From NCBI RefSeq assembly GCF_949987515.2, contig NC_082688.1, positions 74,342,731 through 74,406,730 of the forward strand: DNA of 64,000 bases, given 5' to 3'. The stretch comes from Delphinus delphis (taxonomy: Eukaryota; Chordata; Mammalia; Artiodactyla; Delphinidae). The position numbers and the translations under genes were made by a program. This document shows positions 31,791 through 45,944 of the stretch, piece after piece. The notes beneath the pieces are model-generated. The model had not been told where the DNA came from, did not search any database, and saw nothing but the letters and a program-made list of their open reading frames with translations. Each line of letters opens with the position of its first letter. Position 1 is the first letter of the stretch.

Positions 31791-34700
31791 GAACTGTTAA
31801 ACTTATACCAGAAATTATTCCAAAACATAGAAAGTAGGAGACATTTTGAAAGCATTAAAGTGATTAGATGGGGCTGACTAGTCTTTTGGAGGCCAGCTAT
31901 AAATTCACTCACATAAGAAACTTCTTTTGTAAAGGACCATCCAGTGCTTAAAACGGAGGATCATTTGTCATACTGCCCTCCATATATTCCTGTCACTTTG
32001 ACTTGCCTCATTTATATAAATGAGTCCTTAAAAAGGATACCCTGAATCTAATCACTCCTGGAGTCTGAAAAACCATCACAAAGGAAATGGTTACCTCTAT
32101 AAATTGTTTATAAAATGTAGGACCCCAGCTGACAGACTTGCTGAGAAGTAAGACAATGATACAGTCACAGGCTTGGGTAAAGTGCCTATAGTCAAGAATA
32201 AGTTGAACAGTATGGAATTAATCTAAACGACGCAACTAAGTTGCAATTTATTTTTTAATACTTCCAGCTTTTCCCTTGGACTTATCCATCACCCTGCTCA
32301 CCCTCTCTCCCATCCCCCTCTCTCCCCTCATTTATACCTTACTCCCAGGGAATCATTTTAAGAGGGAAACTTCACCAAGATTCTGTATTGCTTGTAATGC
32401 TTAATGCATACACAAGTAGAAAAGGACATATCTAAAACCTGAGTATAAAAGCAGTCATTCCAGAGCTTGTAATATCTGGAGCTAGATTGTAAATGGTGGA
32501 AATTTCAAAGAGGAAGAAACCCCCTCGTGATCAGACTCAAGAAATCATTTAAACTACCAAAAACTTTGATGTGAAACTTTTGTGTTTTGCACATTACAAA
32601 TGTAAAATATGGCTCTTTCAATCAGGAGAAGCACAGGCATTGGGTACTATAGTCAAAGGAACCCACATTTCCATATCTAACTTTTTTCCTGTCCTGGAAA
32701 GAGAGAATTACTCTTCTGTTGTGCAAATCCACCTACTCAGAGGCATATGATTAAGAGGGTAAGCAGCTCAGGTCATCAAGCACGGAGAGTGCCAAAAAAA
32801 AACGACAACAACAAAATCTAAAACCTAAGGTGAATTATCACTCTTTTAAGCTGTGATTACGTTTAAAAATAAAACCATCAATGGCTTTTGTTCTACAGTT
32901 GAAACCAGAAGTCTACTTTCCCCCCCACTGTCTTCACTTTTGCCTTCAAATAAGATCTTGCAGATCTAAAAGTCTCTTTTGTAGCTTAGGTTTATTAAAC
33001 CTTGATATGATTCCTCCAGGGCTGAAGATCCTTGTGCTAAACTGCTTACCAAGGGTTTACAGATTGAAATGGTTCCCAGGGGGATTTTTTTCTGCCCAGT
33101 TAGTTCTGTTACTGCCGTCTCTGAAGTCAGAGATTATTGAGATAAAACTGATTAGAAAAACCAAGCCTCTTTAACTTCCAATACCAAATAGGTCAGAAAA
33201 GCAGGAATCAGAGAGCTTCGAGTGCTCCCCCTTTTATATTATTAAAAGACTTCCTCTGGTAAGTGAAAGCTGTGTTCACCCAATACCAGTTTTCAGAAAG
33301 CAAGGTCTCAAAGCATATTTTCTTTCTTTCCACACGTAACACTCAAAGCACAAATTCTTGATCAAATTCTGGGTTAAACTGGTCTGTGCCACATCATTTA
33401 TTGACTCAACGGCAAAGTGACTTCTTATGGACTTCACATGGCATATCATGGCAGCTATACAATTTAGCAAGAGAGTTAAAAAATAAAGACACTGTCTAAC
33501 ATGATTAAGGAAATAAAGAAATAAAACCCCCATGCTCTTTTCTGAGCCTCAAGTTTTATAATGCCTGAAAACTTTGAATACCAATTCAGCCTTAGATTTC
33601 TTTCCTAGGTCAGTGATGTAGTCCAAAAATTTCTTCCCATTTTTTCCTAGTCATAGAAAACATAAAATTTGATATATGAAACTCCCAATTTCAAGTGGGC
33701 CATTGTCTTAAAGTTCTACGTTAACTGATTAAAGCTCAGAAGCTATTTCCCATGGAAACTGTAGCTGTTGACTTCTGAGACGAGTCCACATATGATTATA
33801 CCCATATTGTATACCCTGTATCTAACCTCTGTAACAGGTGGCTGAATCCCCAGCGTTTAAACACCTTTACTGACAGCACTCACGGCTCCTAAGGCAGTCC
33901 ACTTCTTTTGCAGGACATCTCCCTTGGTACATTAGCTAAAATCTACTCGCATGCAGCTACAGTCTTCCTCTACCTACCACCTGGCAGATCCTCCCATCGT
34001 GACTCAGGGAGCCATCCTGCTACTTTTGTCTCCACTTCTCCACTGTAAACATGCCCAATTCCTTGAATTATTTCTCCTAATGTGGATTCCAGCTCCCATG
34101 CCCCCAGATATGCTCCATTTCATTTTTAACGTCATTAAATGAATGAATTTAATGTGATGTGCACAGCTGGAGAGAATGACTGTGTGTGGCCAGCACAGTA
34201 GGACACTGATTACCATGGCCTGCACAGTGCAGTTTTATTTTGTTTTACTGAATACTAAGTCACTGAAGGACACAAACAGCTGTTGATAGAACTTTTTTGG
34301 GTTAAAGCAGAGCCTCACTGTTTACGATGTGTGGCAGAATGCCTAGTGAGGCAAACTGTTTTTTTTAAAACCAGAGAGGTGAGAACTGAAAATGCCTTCT
34401 ATATCACTTCTATATCTAGAAATAGAGCCAGCAAATGACCTCCAAATAAATCCTTATTTTCTGGAAGAATCACTTGGATGGCATTCACTGCAAAATTGTA
34501 AGGCAAATTGTGCCCATCACTATGGAGAAAAGTATAAAAGGATCTTTGTCTCCATAGCTTGGCCAAGTCTGTTTCTCCCAACATCCCCTGGAGTTCCAAG
34601 CTCTGGTGCAGAGCAGGGAAAGAACAAGTTGCATAAAGAACTGCGGGAAGAGCACTTTCTGAGAAGAAAAGGACCCAATGGTAGAAAAAAGCAACCAAGC

Positions 34701-35044
34701 TCCTGAAATAACAGAACCATGGAGCTACAGAGCAGTCAAAGGAGGAAAAGAGAACTAGAAGTTTCCATTAGTTGAGACCCAGTGCCCCCCACCCCACCCC
34801 CACCCCGGGACACACTTGGGCTCTAAAGAGGACACTGTGGATAAACCCAACTGACGGCTTAGAAGCCCCAGTCAAGTTTCCATGGAAATCCCTTGGCTGA
34901 GAACCAAGAGACCCAATACCAGCAGAATAGGATCATCGTCTCTTTAAGAACGACTAGCATCACTAGCTGGATCAGAAGATTTAGCCATTGCAACATCACT
35001 GACACAACCGGCAGAAACAATTCTTCCTCACAGGGACTTAAGCC
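31791..35044. other. No gene recognised
   Basis: About 3.2 kb with no exon or repeat I can name with confidence. A C-rich tract at 34,779-34,806 (CCCCCCACCCCACCCCCACC) could form a G-quadruplex on the other strand. 33,840-34,130 is slightly reminiscent of an old LINE but too weak to call. The overlapping antisense frames at 34,399-34,720 have no motif. Confidence 0.5.
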
Positions 35045-35245
35045 TTTACTAGCATAGACTTAAGAGCTCAGGGTGAAGGCAGGCAAATCTAGGTTTCTTA
35101 ACCTGGCTCTGCTATTTCCCAGCTCTGTGACCATAAACTTTTTTTAGCTGTCTTGTTCTTCCACCTGTATGGTGAAAAAGTAACATCATCTATCGCCTAA
35201 GGCTGCTATGGAAGTTTGGAGAAAATAATAACGTTCATAGATTTA
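35045..35245 (+). repeat. MIR SINE (sense), degraded
   Basis: 'ctaggtttcttaacctggctctgctatttcccagctctgtgaccataaac', then 'cttgttcttccacctgtatggtgaaaa' and 'ggctgctatggaagttt' follow the MIR order. Confidence 0.7.
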
Positions 35246-35364
35246 ACATATTCTACAGAATCTGATAGAAATATATGTTTTAGCTCTTGTATATCTTTTG
35301 TACACTTTTATTGTGCTATATAGTACATATAGAGAAAGGACACATAAATGCACAGCTAAATAAA

Positions 35365-35465
35365 TTATTTTAAGCTCTTCTAGGACAGAATCATGTCTGA
35401 TTCCTCTATGGATTATTCCCAATCCCTGCGTCTTATTCATAGGATCTAAGCGAATGAATAAATCT
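35365..35465 (+). repeat. L2 3' end (sense)
   Basis: 'taagctcttctaggacagaatcatgtctgattcctctatggattattcccaatccctgcgtcttattcataggatctaagcgaatgaataaat' follows the L2 terminal pattern. Confidence 0.55.
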
Positions 35466-36654
35466 AAATGTATCTTGCTTGCACAAACTGGATGCTTCTG
35501 AAATAGAACCTCTAAATTATCCTAAACTATGGAATGGGTCATCTTGGCAGAAATAAGAAGTAGGCTACAATCCCAAATATCAATTGTGATTTGCATTAAC
35601 AAGTTCCTCTAGAACTTGTATGATAAGCAATTGCATACCTGCAGAAATAAACATGAGTATTAGGATATAACAAATGAAAGCTTGGATACCCCAGGTTGCA
35701 GTTTCAATATTGATCTGCATATTTCATTCAGTATTAGCACATGGGACTCAAATTGTGTAGCCATCCCTCTCATTAAAATTCATACACTCCCTCTGGAATT
35801 CATGGCAGCCATCTGGCCAAATATTTGCTTCTTAGATTTGAAACTCAATTGCATTGAAGTCATTGAATCTCTCAATCAATTACAAAGGATCTGAGCTCTT
35901 AGGGTTTACATTGATTGGCCACCATTTTCCTAATGGAGTCATAGCCTCTGTAATTACCTATTTGACAGGAGAGGTGCCTGCTTTCTGAAGGCTATATATC
36001 CTAGCTCTTCATTTACCTAAAATGTTAGTTGGCAGCCCTCATAAGAGCATCAGCTACAAAATGTGATTAGAGCTAATGTAAGTGTAACAGAATGATGTTC
36101 TCATCTCATCTCCACTTATTGCCTGTGGTGGCCACATATTATCCTTTCGCATGGACTGCACTTTTGAAGTAACTTGAATGTACATTTTTATGTTATAATT
36201 CATTAACAGCCAAAATTTATGCATTTGCAAACACCTTCCTATGTATAGTCATACTCAAAAAATGCTGCTTAGTTCAAAAAGCTAACATCTCTTTTTCCAA
36301 ATACAGAAGAGCTTCTGACTGTCAGAACATGAAGCATATTTGACCATGGCTCCTTAATGGGCACAAGGAAAACAATTAAGAACTCCTTCCTAAATATATT
36401 GCAAGAAGTAGAAAGAAAACAGCTGTTAGATTCAGACACAATTCAGATTCTAATGTCAATTAAACCACAGATTACCTGCATGGCATAAGTTAAATTTTTT
36501 CATCCTTCTGAGCCTGTCTTTTCATTTATAACATTGAGATATTAGTATCACTTCATTTTAATAATTATAATATTGTTATAATAGTTTATAATAATAGTTT
36601 TGAAGGGTTAAAATAACAAAAATAGAGCTCCTAGTACCTAGGAAATTAGACACT
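35466..36654. other. No gene or named repeat recognised
   Basis: AT-rich, unassigned. There is a simple ATTATAATA-rich patch near 36,560-36,600. Confidence 0.5.
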
Positions 36655-37100
36655 TGTATTAGTCAGGTTTTGCTTAAAAAAGGAAGCTATAACTATCTTG
36701 AAATCTCAGTGGTTTGCGAGAGCAAACATTTGCTTCTTGTTCAGGAATCTTCATGTTGTCTGTGGCTCTGCTGAATGGGTTTGAGCCTACCTGCCCAGTT
36801 CAACTGCACTTGGCTCCCATGTGTAGTTTGGGTTCAGATTTGTTCCATAAATCTCTCTATCTGAGATTCAGGATGAAAGAAGAATGCACGTCTCGGGTAT
36901 GCTCTTCTCACTGTGGACAGCAGAAGTATGAGAAAGCTGTAGGAAATTTGCTCAGACCTCACACACTATCACTTCTGCACACTTTTAATTGGCCACAGTG
37001 AGTCACATGGGCAACCCCCAAAGTCAGTGTGGCAGGCAAGTGTGTTCCGTCCACAGGGAATCCATCCCCAGGACAAGAAAAAAGGAGCAACTCTGAATGA
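36655..37100 (+). repeat. Old interspersed repeat, family not named
   Basis: 'gttttgcttaaaaaaggaagctataa...tctcagtggtttgcgagagcaaacatttgcttcttg' and 'gtttgggttcagatttgttccat...' then 'ggccacagtgagtcacatggg' have the order of a known class of mammalian interspersed repeat that carries 'aacaaacatttatttct' and 'ggccaaagcaagtcacatggccaa'. I cannot give the exact family. The 95-codon open frame is not a gene. Confidence 0.4.
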
Positions 37101-37439
37101 ATGCTCACTACCACACAATTCAATTCATAGTAGTCATTGCAATTAGCTATTGTATTGATAGCATATTGTGATGCTTCTATCTCTGAAAACATCTGAGATC
37201 TGACGGAGGAAGTAATTGAGAGGATATGACTGCTGGATGACCAATGAACTGGACACAGGCAATCTGAGGCTCCTCTCCTCCTCCCCTTGAAGAGAGGAAA
37301 AGAAGAGTTACTTGAAGAGTTCTGGGAAATTCAGTAAGGATGAAAACTAATATTATCAAGTTAAGTATTAAAAATTTAAAAAACAATTATTTTTGAAATT
37401 ATTGTAATATACCTAAAAGTATTATAAAGCTGCTAAGAT

Positions 37440-37576
37440 TTCTGAGATAGTAAGAAATATATAAATGCATGAACGTAAAATAATTACACAAAAAAATTAT
37501 ACTTGGTGTGCTGGTACAGCCAGAAATTAAACAAAAATTTTTTAGAAGGTGTTTCATTCAGAATAACAAAAGTAAA

Positions 37577-37609
<33 letters not shown>

Positions 37610-38640
37610 GAAATAATTAAAGAGGTATGAATAACCCAGTTTAAGAAAAAGGCAAAATAAATGAAGTTTAAGACAAAGACAGAGAGAGACAAGTAGAGAG
37701 AAAAATGTAGATAAGTGTACTTATTCCAGAAAAGGAGAACTAAATGTTGCAATCATGTCTAATCTAGTTAATTTAGAGAGTTAATGGAACTCAGTTAAAA
37801 TCTGATACTTTTGTCTGTGTGTGTGCGAAACTTAGCCAAATGATTCTGAAATTTATTTTGAAAAATAAACAAGGAAAATAGCATGTAATACACTAAAATA
37901 ACATCAACAGTGTGGAGGGGGAAAGGAAGGACTACCTTAGCAGGTAATAGAATGTGTTATACAGAAACAACAAATAAAACTCCATGTCACTACTATAGAA
38001 ATGGATATATTCTACAGTGGATTAGAGGAGAGAAAGATTAGAATTAGCCCAAATATATATAAGAACATTCTATATTACAATTACACTTTTGAAAATAAGT
38101 AGAAAATGATTATTTTAAATATGAACTGAACTTTTGGGTTAGCAATATGAAAAAGAAAAAAGTCATCCGTATTTTTCTCTGAAAAGTAAAGTATCTCATG
38201 CGGAGTAAAAATTTAAATATAAAAAAATCAAATCATGGTAAAATTAGCACAATACAATGTGCTTTATCAGATCTCAGAAGAGATGATCATCTTCTCTGCA
38301 TTATAACAGAAGAAATTGCGAAAGGAATAACTAGAAAGCAACCTGCCCCCCACTCAAAAAAAGAAATTATATGCAAGTAGATGTCCTGGAAACATTAACT
38401 ATGGAATTAAAACAATGGAAATAAAATATATGTGTGAGAACAGGGTATTGTTAAGTAAATTACTTTATTTTAATATTTTACTAGAGTATGCAAGTATTTA
38501 TAAATGACGATCATTAAATCTAGGTAAATTTATTGGGAATGTTTATGATATAATGTTAAATGAAAATATGATAAAATTGTACAACCTTTGAAAATCATGT
38601 ACACTTAATTTAGTACAAGAAGCAATACCTTAAATCATCT
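37440..38640 (+). mobile_element. Old L1ME-like fragment (ORF2 end and 3' UTR)
   Basis: 'gattctgaaatttattttgaaaaataaacaaggaaaatagc' (an L1 ORF2 'kFiWknk' type region), 'gtgttatacagaaacaacaaataaaactcc', and later 'gtttatgatataatgttaaatgaaaatatgataaaattgtacaacc' are in the order of the ORF2 tail and 3' UTR of an old L1ME family. Long A runs at 37,571-37,610 lie near its left part. No open frame is left. Confidence 0.6.
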
Positions 38641-38679
38641 GATTAATAACATGTATGGGTTTGTCTATAGGAAACAGAC

Positions 38680-38830
38680 AAATGGTTAAATCTTACTGAG
38701 TCCTAATGTCACATTAATAAAATGGGGTTACTTCCTATCATTGTGAAGATTCCATGAGATAGCATAATTAAAGAGATTTGGCTCACAGTCATTGTTGTAA
38801 TTAGGGAAACTATAGTAGTTACCTTTCAAA
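38680..38830 (+). repeat. MIR SINE (sense), partial
   Basis: 'gttaaatcttactgagtcctaatgtcac...aaaatggggttacttcctatcattgtgaagattccatgagatagc' is a degraded MIR middle and 3' part. Confidence 0.55.
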
Positions 38831-39051
38831 AAGTTCCTTAAAATTGTGAAACTACCATTTTATACTACCTCAAAAAGTTGTAAGTAATATGACATTCAAC
38901 TATCACCTAAGGAAATGAACGCCAGGTGATCATAAATCCTTCATTCTGTACCTTGCCTTCTAGTCACAGGGCTTCAAATTTCCTAGCAATCAACCCCAAA
39001 AAATTAAAGCAGTTACAAAAATTCAGAAATTTAGCAGTTATAAAAGTCCCT

Positions 39052-39264
39052 GGGCTTCCCTGGTGGCGCAGTGGTTGAGAGTCCGCCTGCCGATGCAGGG
39101 GACACGGGTTCGTGCCCCGGTCCGGGAGGTTCCCACATGCCATGGAGCGGCTGGGCCCGTGAGCCATGGCTGCTGAGCCTGTACGTCTGGATCCTGTGCT
39201 CGGCAACGGGAGAGGCCACAACAGTGAGAGGCCCGCCTACCGCAAAAAAAAAAAAAAAAAAAAA
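39052..39264 (+). mobile_element. CHR SINE with long A tail
   Basis: Short-form CHR SINE, GGGCTTCCCTGGTGGCGCAG start, box B GGGTTCGTGCCCC intact, with about 25 A residues at the end. A 10-bp TSD, AAAAGTCCCT, lies at 39,042-39,051 and 39,265-39,274. The long uninterrupted A tail suggests a comparatively recent insertion. Open frames on both strands here are produced by the SINE. Confidence 0.95.
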
Positions 39265-39274
39265 AAAAGTCCCT

Positions 39275-39771
39275 AAGTTGGGGCAAAGGGTCAAAAACTT
39301 ACCCCTTCTATGTGAGGGTCTGATTTTTGGTTCACTTCCTTGTTGTTTCCTTGGAAATGAACAAAGATCATATGTGTTAACTATGTTATTGGGCAACATC
39401 GATTATGACCAAAAAAAATGCGAGATAAATTGAATCTAACCTGAGAGAACAATATATCCCTGATATGATGCCAAACTTTGGGCTTCTCTGAATGTGGTGA
39501 CTCTGGTCTGTCCTCTGTGGGGAATCTAGAAGCCATGCCTATAGAGATGTCACAAGAGATCCTGGCTCCTCTCAGGCATAAGGATTTTAAGCCAAGGCAG
39601 CAGTTCAATGTGGATTTCACTTCCTTGTAAGGGAGTTGACCATGGGTAGCTGTGTAGACTGCTGTATAGACTGCTGCAAGGACTCCAGCTGTGGTTTTAT
39701 CCTACATCCTCTGATTAGACTAATGTCAAGGGTAGCTTATGAAAGTCTGGTGAGTCTGAATGTCTAGTTAA
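39275..39771. other. No gene or named repeat recognised
   Basis: Unassigned sequence that continues on the far side of the large L1 insertion at 46,301. The L1 target site is at its right end. Confidence 0.5.
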
Positions 39772-40837
39772 GAGCCTTGATCATGACGGCAGAGTAGGAA
39801 GATCCTGAGCTCTCCTCCCACAGACACACCAAAACTACAACTACATATAGAACAACTATCTCTATAAAAACCTGAAGACTAGCAGAAAATATTTTCTAGA
39901 ACCAAGGATATAAAGAAAAGGCCACATTGAGATGGGTAAGAGGGGCAGAGTGACAGTCTAATCAGAACCCCCCCCCCAAGTTGCAGTGACCCTCAAGCAG
40001 GAGCGATATTGCAACCACCAAGGTCCCTCCTGAGGAGCAAGAGGTCCAAGGCCCACATGTGGCTCCCCAGCCCAGGGGACCTGTACTGGGAACATGAGCC
40101 CCCATAATGTCTGTCTCTGAAAACCAGAGGGACTTATGTTCAAGAGGGCCAGAGGGCTGTGGGAAACCAGATTCCACTCTTGCAAGTCTCATGTGTAAAC
40201 TCACTCACTCCAAGTCCCAGTACAAGGCAGCAGTTTGACACCTAGGCCTTACATGAAGGAGATTCACTGGCTAATTTCCTCCAGAGGGGAAGGGATCTGG
40301 TGGAACTTTCTACAGGGACAGTAGCACTGGTGGGTACCATTTTTAAAAACTTTCCTTCCACCTAGCTGGCCCAGTGCTGGCAGGTGCCATTTCTCTCACT
40401 CTCCATCACCCTGGCTAACACTGTGCACCCCACCCAAGCATTTCCCTGCGGACCAGCCTCCAGCCAAGGTGCCTGCCCCAGGTGATACCTCCAAAGTATC
40501 TCTCACTCTGGGGGACCAGACTGGCATGCCAGCATGCTCATAGCAGTCTTGGCCAAGTCTCACAGCTAGTCGTGCTGGGAATCACCCCTGTACATCATGG
40601 CCAGGCCTTGCAGATATCTGGGCCAGAAGCCAAGCCAACCAGCTTGCACACAGCAATCACAGCCAAACCACAACAGGAGGACACAGGCAGCCCACACAAG
40701 GAATATCCCTGGAGACGCTGGCTCTGGAGACCAAGGAGGAGTGTATCACTGGGCCCAGAGGACAACTTCTACACAAACTCATTCTTTCAAAACTGGGAGA
40801 TGTGGCTGATAAACCTAATACATAGAGTTAGGTAAAA

Positions 40838-41710
40838 TGAAGAGACACATACCTTCCAAATGAAAGAACAAGACAAAACCTAAGGAAAAGAACTAAACAA
40901 AATGGAGATCAGCAATTTACCAGATAAAGAGTTCAAAGTTACAGTTATAAAGATACTAACCAAACTTGGGGGAAGAATGGATGAACTCAATGAGAACTCC
41001 AACAAAGAAACAGAAAATATAAAAAGAACCAAGCAGAACTGGAAAATACAATAACTGAAATAATAAAATAACACTAGAGGTAATCAACAGCAAAGTAGAA
41101 GATGCAGAAAAATGGATCAGCAATCTTGAAGGCAGGGTAGTGGAAATCACAGAATTGGAATAGTAAAAAGAAGAAATAATTTTTAAAAATGAGGATAGTT
41201 TAAGGGACCTCTGGAACAACACTGTTTCCTAACATTCACGTTATAGGGATCCCAGATGGAGAAGAGAGAAAGAAAGGGACAGAAAAGGTATTTGAAGAAA
41301 TAATGACTGAAAACTTTCGTAACTTGGTGAAGGAAACAGATATACAAGTACGGGAATCACAGAGAGTCCCCAAAAGATGAAGATACTAAGACAAATGATA
41401 ATAAAAATGTCAAAAGTTAAAGAGAGAATCTTAAAAATAATAAAGAGAAAAACATCTAATTATATACAAGAAAATATCCATAAGATTTCCAGCCAATTTT
41501 TCAGCAGAAACTTTATAGGCCAGAAGGAACGGACAAAAATATATTCAAAGTACTGAAAGGAAAAAACATACAACCAAGAATACTCTACCCATCAAGGTTA
41601 TCATTCAGAATTGAAAAAGAGATAAAGAGTTTTCCCAGACAGGCAAAAGCTAAAGGAGTTCATTACCACTAAACCATCCTTAAGAGAAATGTTAAAGGCA
41701 TTTCTTTAAA
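40838..41710 (+). pseudogene. L1 ORF1 pseudogene (RNA-binding chaperone)
   Basis: This corresponds to the L1 ORF1 protein, a trimeric RNA-binding chaperone that coats L1 RNA. The decayed frame begins near 40,838, has a coiled-coil-like part (ITEI...NSKVEDAEKWISNLEGR region near 41,060-41,160), then the RNA-binding part near 41,220-41,300 and a C-terminal part near 41,500-41,700. Multiple frameshifts and stops make it non-functional. Start and end are estimated by comparison with the other L1 copy. Confidence 0.7.
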
Positions 41711-42195
41711 TGGAAAGGAAAGGTGATAACTAGAAACAAGAAAATGATAAAGAAAGAATCTCACTGGCAAAGGCAAACAAATAGTAAAGGTAGTGGATCA
41801 ACCACCTATAAAGCTAGTATGAAGTTTAAAAGACAAAAGTAGTTATGTTATCTATATTGAAAATAACTAGTTAAGCAATACACAAAATATGTAAAATATG
41901 GCATTAGAAACATAAACATGGTAGCCTGGAGGAGTAAAATATAGTGCTTTTAGAATGCACCCAAACTTCAGCAACCACCAACTTAAACTAGACTGCTATA
42001 TGCATGTGTCATAATATATGAATCACATGTCAACCACAAACCAAAAGCCTATAACAGATACACAAAAATAAGTAAATAAATAAAGAGAAAGGAACACAAA
42101 TACAACACTAAAGAAAGTCATCAAATCATGAGAGAAGAGAACGAAAGGAGAAAAGAACAGAGAACTGTAAAAGTAAACAGAAAACAATTAACAAA

Positions 42196-45100
42196 ATGGC
42201 AATAAGTACATACCTATCAATAATAACCTTAAATGTAAATGGAGTAAATGCTCCAATCAAAAGACACAGAGTGGCTGAATGGATACAAAAACAAGACGAA
42301 TATATATGTTGCCTACAAGAGGCTCACTTCAGATCTAAAGACACACACGGACTGAAAAGGAAGGGATGGGAAAATATATTCCATGCAAATGAAAAGGAAA
42401 AGAAATCGGGGATAGCAATACTTATATCAGACAAAATAGACCTTGAAGGCTGTTACAAGAGACAAAGAAAAGCATTACTTAACAATAAAGGAATAAATCT
42501 ATCAAGAGCATATAACACTTGTAATTATCTATGCACCCAACATAGGAGCACATAAATACATAAAGAAAATATTAACAAACATAAAGGGAGATAGCGACAG
42601 AAATACAATAACAGTAGGGGACTTTAATACCCCACTTACATCAATGGATAGATCATCTAGACAGAAAATCAATAAGGAACTATTGACCTTAAACAACGTA
42701 TTAGATAAGATAAACAAATATATATAAAACATTCTACCCCTAAACAGCAGAATACACATTCCTTTCAAGTACACATGGAACACTCTCCAGTACAGATCAC
42801 ATATTAGGCCACAAAATAAGTCTCAATAAGTTTAAGAAGAGTGAAATCATACCAAGCATCGTTTCTCACCAGAGTGGCATAAAACTAGAAATCAATTACA
42901 TAAAGAAAAAAAACACAGACAAGTGGAGGTTAACAACAGGTGACTAAACAACCAATGGGTCAACAAAGAAATCAAAGAGGAAATAAAAAAAATACCTTGA
43001 GACAAATGAAAATGGAAACACAAGCTCCAAAATCTATGGGATGCAGCAAAAGCAGTTTTAAGAAAGAAGTTTGTAACAATACAGTCCTACCTTAGGAAAC
43101 AACAAAAATCTCAAAAAACGTAACCTTACATCTAAAGGAACCAGAGAAAGAATAAACAAAGCCCAAAGTTAACAGAATGAAGGAATTAATAAAGATCACA
43201 GTATAAATAAATAAAATAGAAACTAAAAGAACAATAGAAAAGGTAAATGAAAATAAGAGCTGGTTCTTTGAAACAATAAACAAAATTGATATCCAGACTC
43301 ACTGAGAAAAAAAGAGACAGCTTAAATAAGTAAAATCAGAAATGAAAGATAAGTTACAACAAATACCACAGAATACAAAGGATCGTAAGAAATTACTATG
43401 AACAGTTAGATGCCAACATATTTGAGAACCTAGAAGAAATGAATAAATATCTAGAAACATACAATATTCCAAGACAGAATCAGGAAGAAATAGAAAATCT
43501 GAACATACTGATGCTTAGCAATAAAATTGAATTAATAATAAAAAAACTCCAAACAAACAAAAGTACAGGATCAGATGGCTTCACAGGTGAACTCTACCAA
43601 ACATTTAAAGAAGAGTTAATTCGTATCCTTCTCAAACTATTACAAAAATTGAAGAGGAAGAAATGCTTCCAAACTCAATCTATAAGGTCAGCATCACCAG
43701 ATAAAGACTACAAAAAAAAAAAAAAAGAAAAGGAAATTACAAGCCAATATCCCTGATAAACACTGACACAAAAATCCTCAACAAAATATTTGTAAACTGA
43801 ATTCAACAATACATTAAAAGGATATTACACAATGATCAAGTTGGATTTATCCCAGGGATGGTTCAATATCCACAATTCAATCAACATGATACACGACATT
43901 AACAAAACAGAGGACAAAAATTATATGATTATCTCGAGATGCAGGAAAAGCATACAACCAATTCAATATCCATTTATGATAAAAAAAACTTTCTACAAAA
44001 TGGGTATAGAGGAAACATACCTCAACATAATAAAGGGCATATATGAAAAATCTAGAGGTAACATCATACTCAATGGTGAAAAGCTGAAAGTTTTTCCTCT
44101 AAGATGAGGAACAAGACAAGGATGCCCAATATTGTCACTTTTATTCAACTTAGTGTTCGAAGTCCTAGCCACACCAATCAGACAAGAAAAAGAGATAAAA
44201 GGCATCTAGATTGGAAAAAGAGAAGTAAAACTATCACTATTTGCAGAAGACATGATACTATATGTAGAATACCCTGAAGATTCCACCAAAAACCAAAAGT
44301 TTAAACAATAACTAACAAATGTATTCAGTAAAGTTGCAGGATATAAAATCAATATATAGAAATCTACTGCATTTCTATACACTAATAACAAATTGTCAGA
44401 AAAAGAAGTTGAGAAAACAGTCCCATTTGCAATTTCATCGAAAAGAATAAAATACCTAGGAATAAATTTAACCAAAGAGGTGAAAGATCTGTACTCAGAA
44501 AAATATAAGATAATGCTGAAAGAAATCAAAGAGAGCATGAATAAATGGAAAGATATACCTTGCTCATGAATTGGAAGATTTAATATTGTTCAAATGTCCA
44601 TACTACCAAAAGAAAAAGCATACAGATTCACTGCAATTCCTATCAAAATACCAATGGCATTTTTCATAGAACTGGAACAAATGACCTTTAAATTTGTATA
44701 GAACCACAAAAAACCCCAAAAGGCCAAAGCAATCTTAAAAAAGATGAACAAAGCTAGAGGTATCTTGCTCCTTGATTTCAGACTACATGACAAATTTATA
44801 GTGATCAAAACAGTGTGATTTTGGCACAAAACAGACACACAGATTAACTGAACAGAATAGAGAGTCCAGAAATAAACCCATGCTTATATGATCAATTAAT
44901 TTACAGTGAAGGAGCCAAGAACATACAGTTGGGAAATGACAGTCTCTTCAACAAATGGTATTGGGAAAACTGGACAGCTACATGCCAAAGAACGAAACGG
45001 AGCTTCCTTCTTACATCATATACAAAAATAAACTCAAAATGGATTAAAGAATTAAATGTAAGACCTGAGACCGTAGAACTCCTGCAAGAAAATTTAGGCA

Positions 45101-45944
45101 CTACACTCTTTGACATCAGTCTTAGCAATACTTTTTGGTTCTGTCTCCTCAGGCAAAGGCAACAAAAGCAAAAATAAGCAAATGAGACAACATCAATTTT
45201 GCAGTGAAGGAAACAAGCAACAAAACAAAAAGGCAACTTACTGAATGGGAGAAGATATTTGCAAACCATATATCCATTAAGGTGTTACTATTGAAAACAT
45301 ACAAAGAATTCACACAACTCAACATCAAAAAACAAACAACACAATTAAACAATGGGCAGAGCACTCAAATGGACATTTTTCCAAGGGAGACATACGTATG
45401 GAAAACAGACACATGAAAAGGTGCTCAACACCACTGATAACCAGGGAAATGCAAATTAAAACCACCATGAGCTATTACCTCACACTGTCAGAATGGCTAT
45501 TATCAAAAAGACAGGAAATAACAAGTATTGGTGAGGATGTGGAAACAAGGGAGCGCTTGTGAACTGTTGGTGTGGCCACCATGAAAACCAGTATGAAGAC
45601 TCCTCAAAAAATGAAAATTGAACCACCATACAACCCAGCAACGTCACTGCTGGGTATTTATCCAAAGAAAACAAAAACACTAATTTGAAAAGATATCTGT
45701 AAACCTATGCTCATCACAACATTATTTATAATAGTCAAGATATGGACGCAACCTAAGTGTCCATTGATAAATGAATGAATAAAGAAGATGTGGTATATAT
45801 ATGCAATGGAATATTACTCAGCCATTAAAAAGAACGAAATCTTGCCATTTATGACAACATGGATGGACCTGGAGGTATTATGCTAAGTCAAATAAATCAG
45901 AAAAAGACAAACACCATATGATTTCACGTATATGTGGGATCTAA
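42196..45944 (+). pseudogene. L1 ORF2 pseudogene (endonuclease and reverse transcriptase)
   Basis: ORF2 encodes the endonuclease and reverse transcriptase that copy L1. The frame opens at 42,196 with an endonuclease N-terminus containing the NVNG and LQEAHF motifs, but breaks by about 42,555. Reverse transcriptase fragments follow (for example GFTGELYQTF near 43,570-43,620). The catalytic FADD box reads FAED at 44,240-44,251: the first catalytic Asp codon is now a Glu codon. The tail with [11 protein letters not shown] occurs near 45,800. It has many frameshifts and cannot work. Confidence 0.88.
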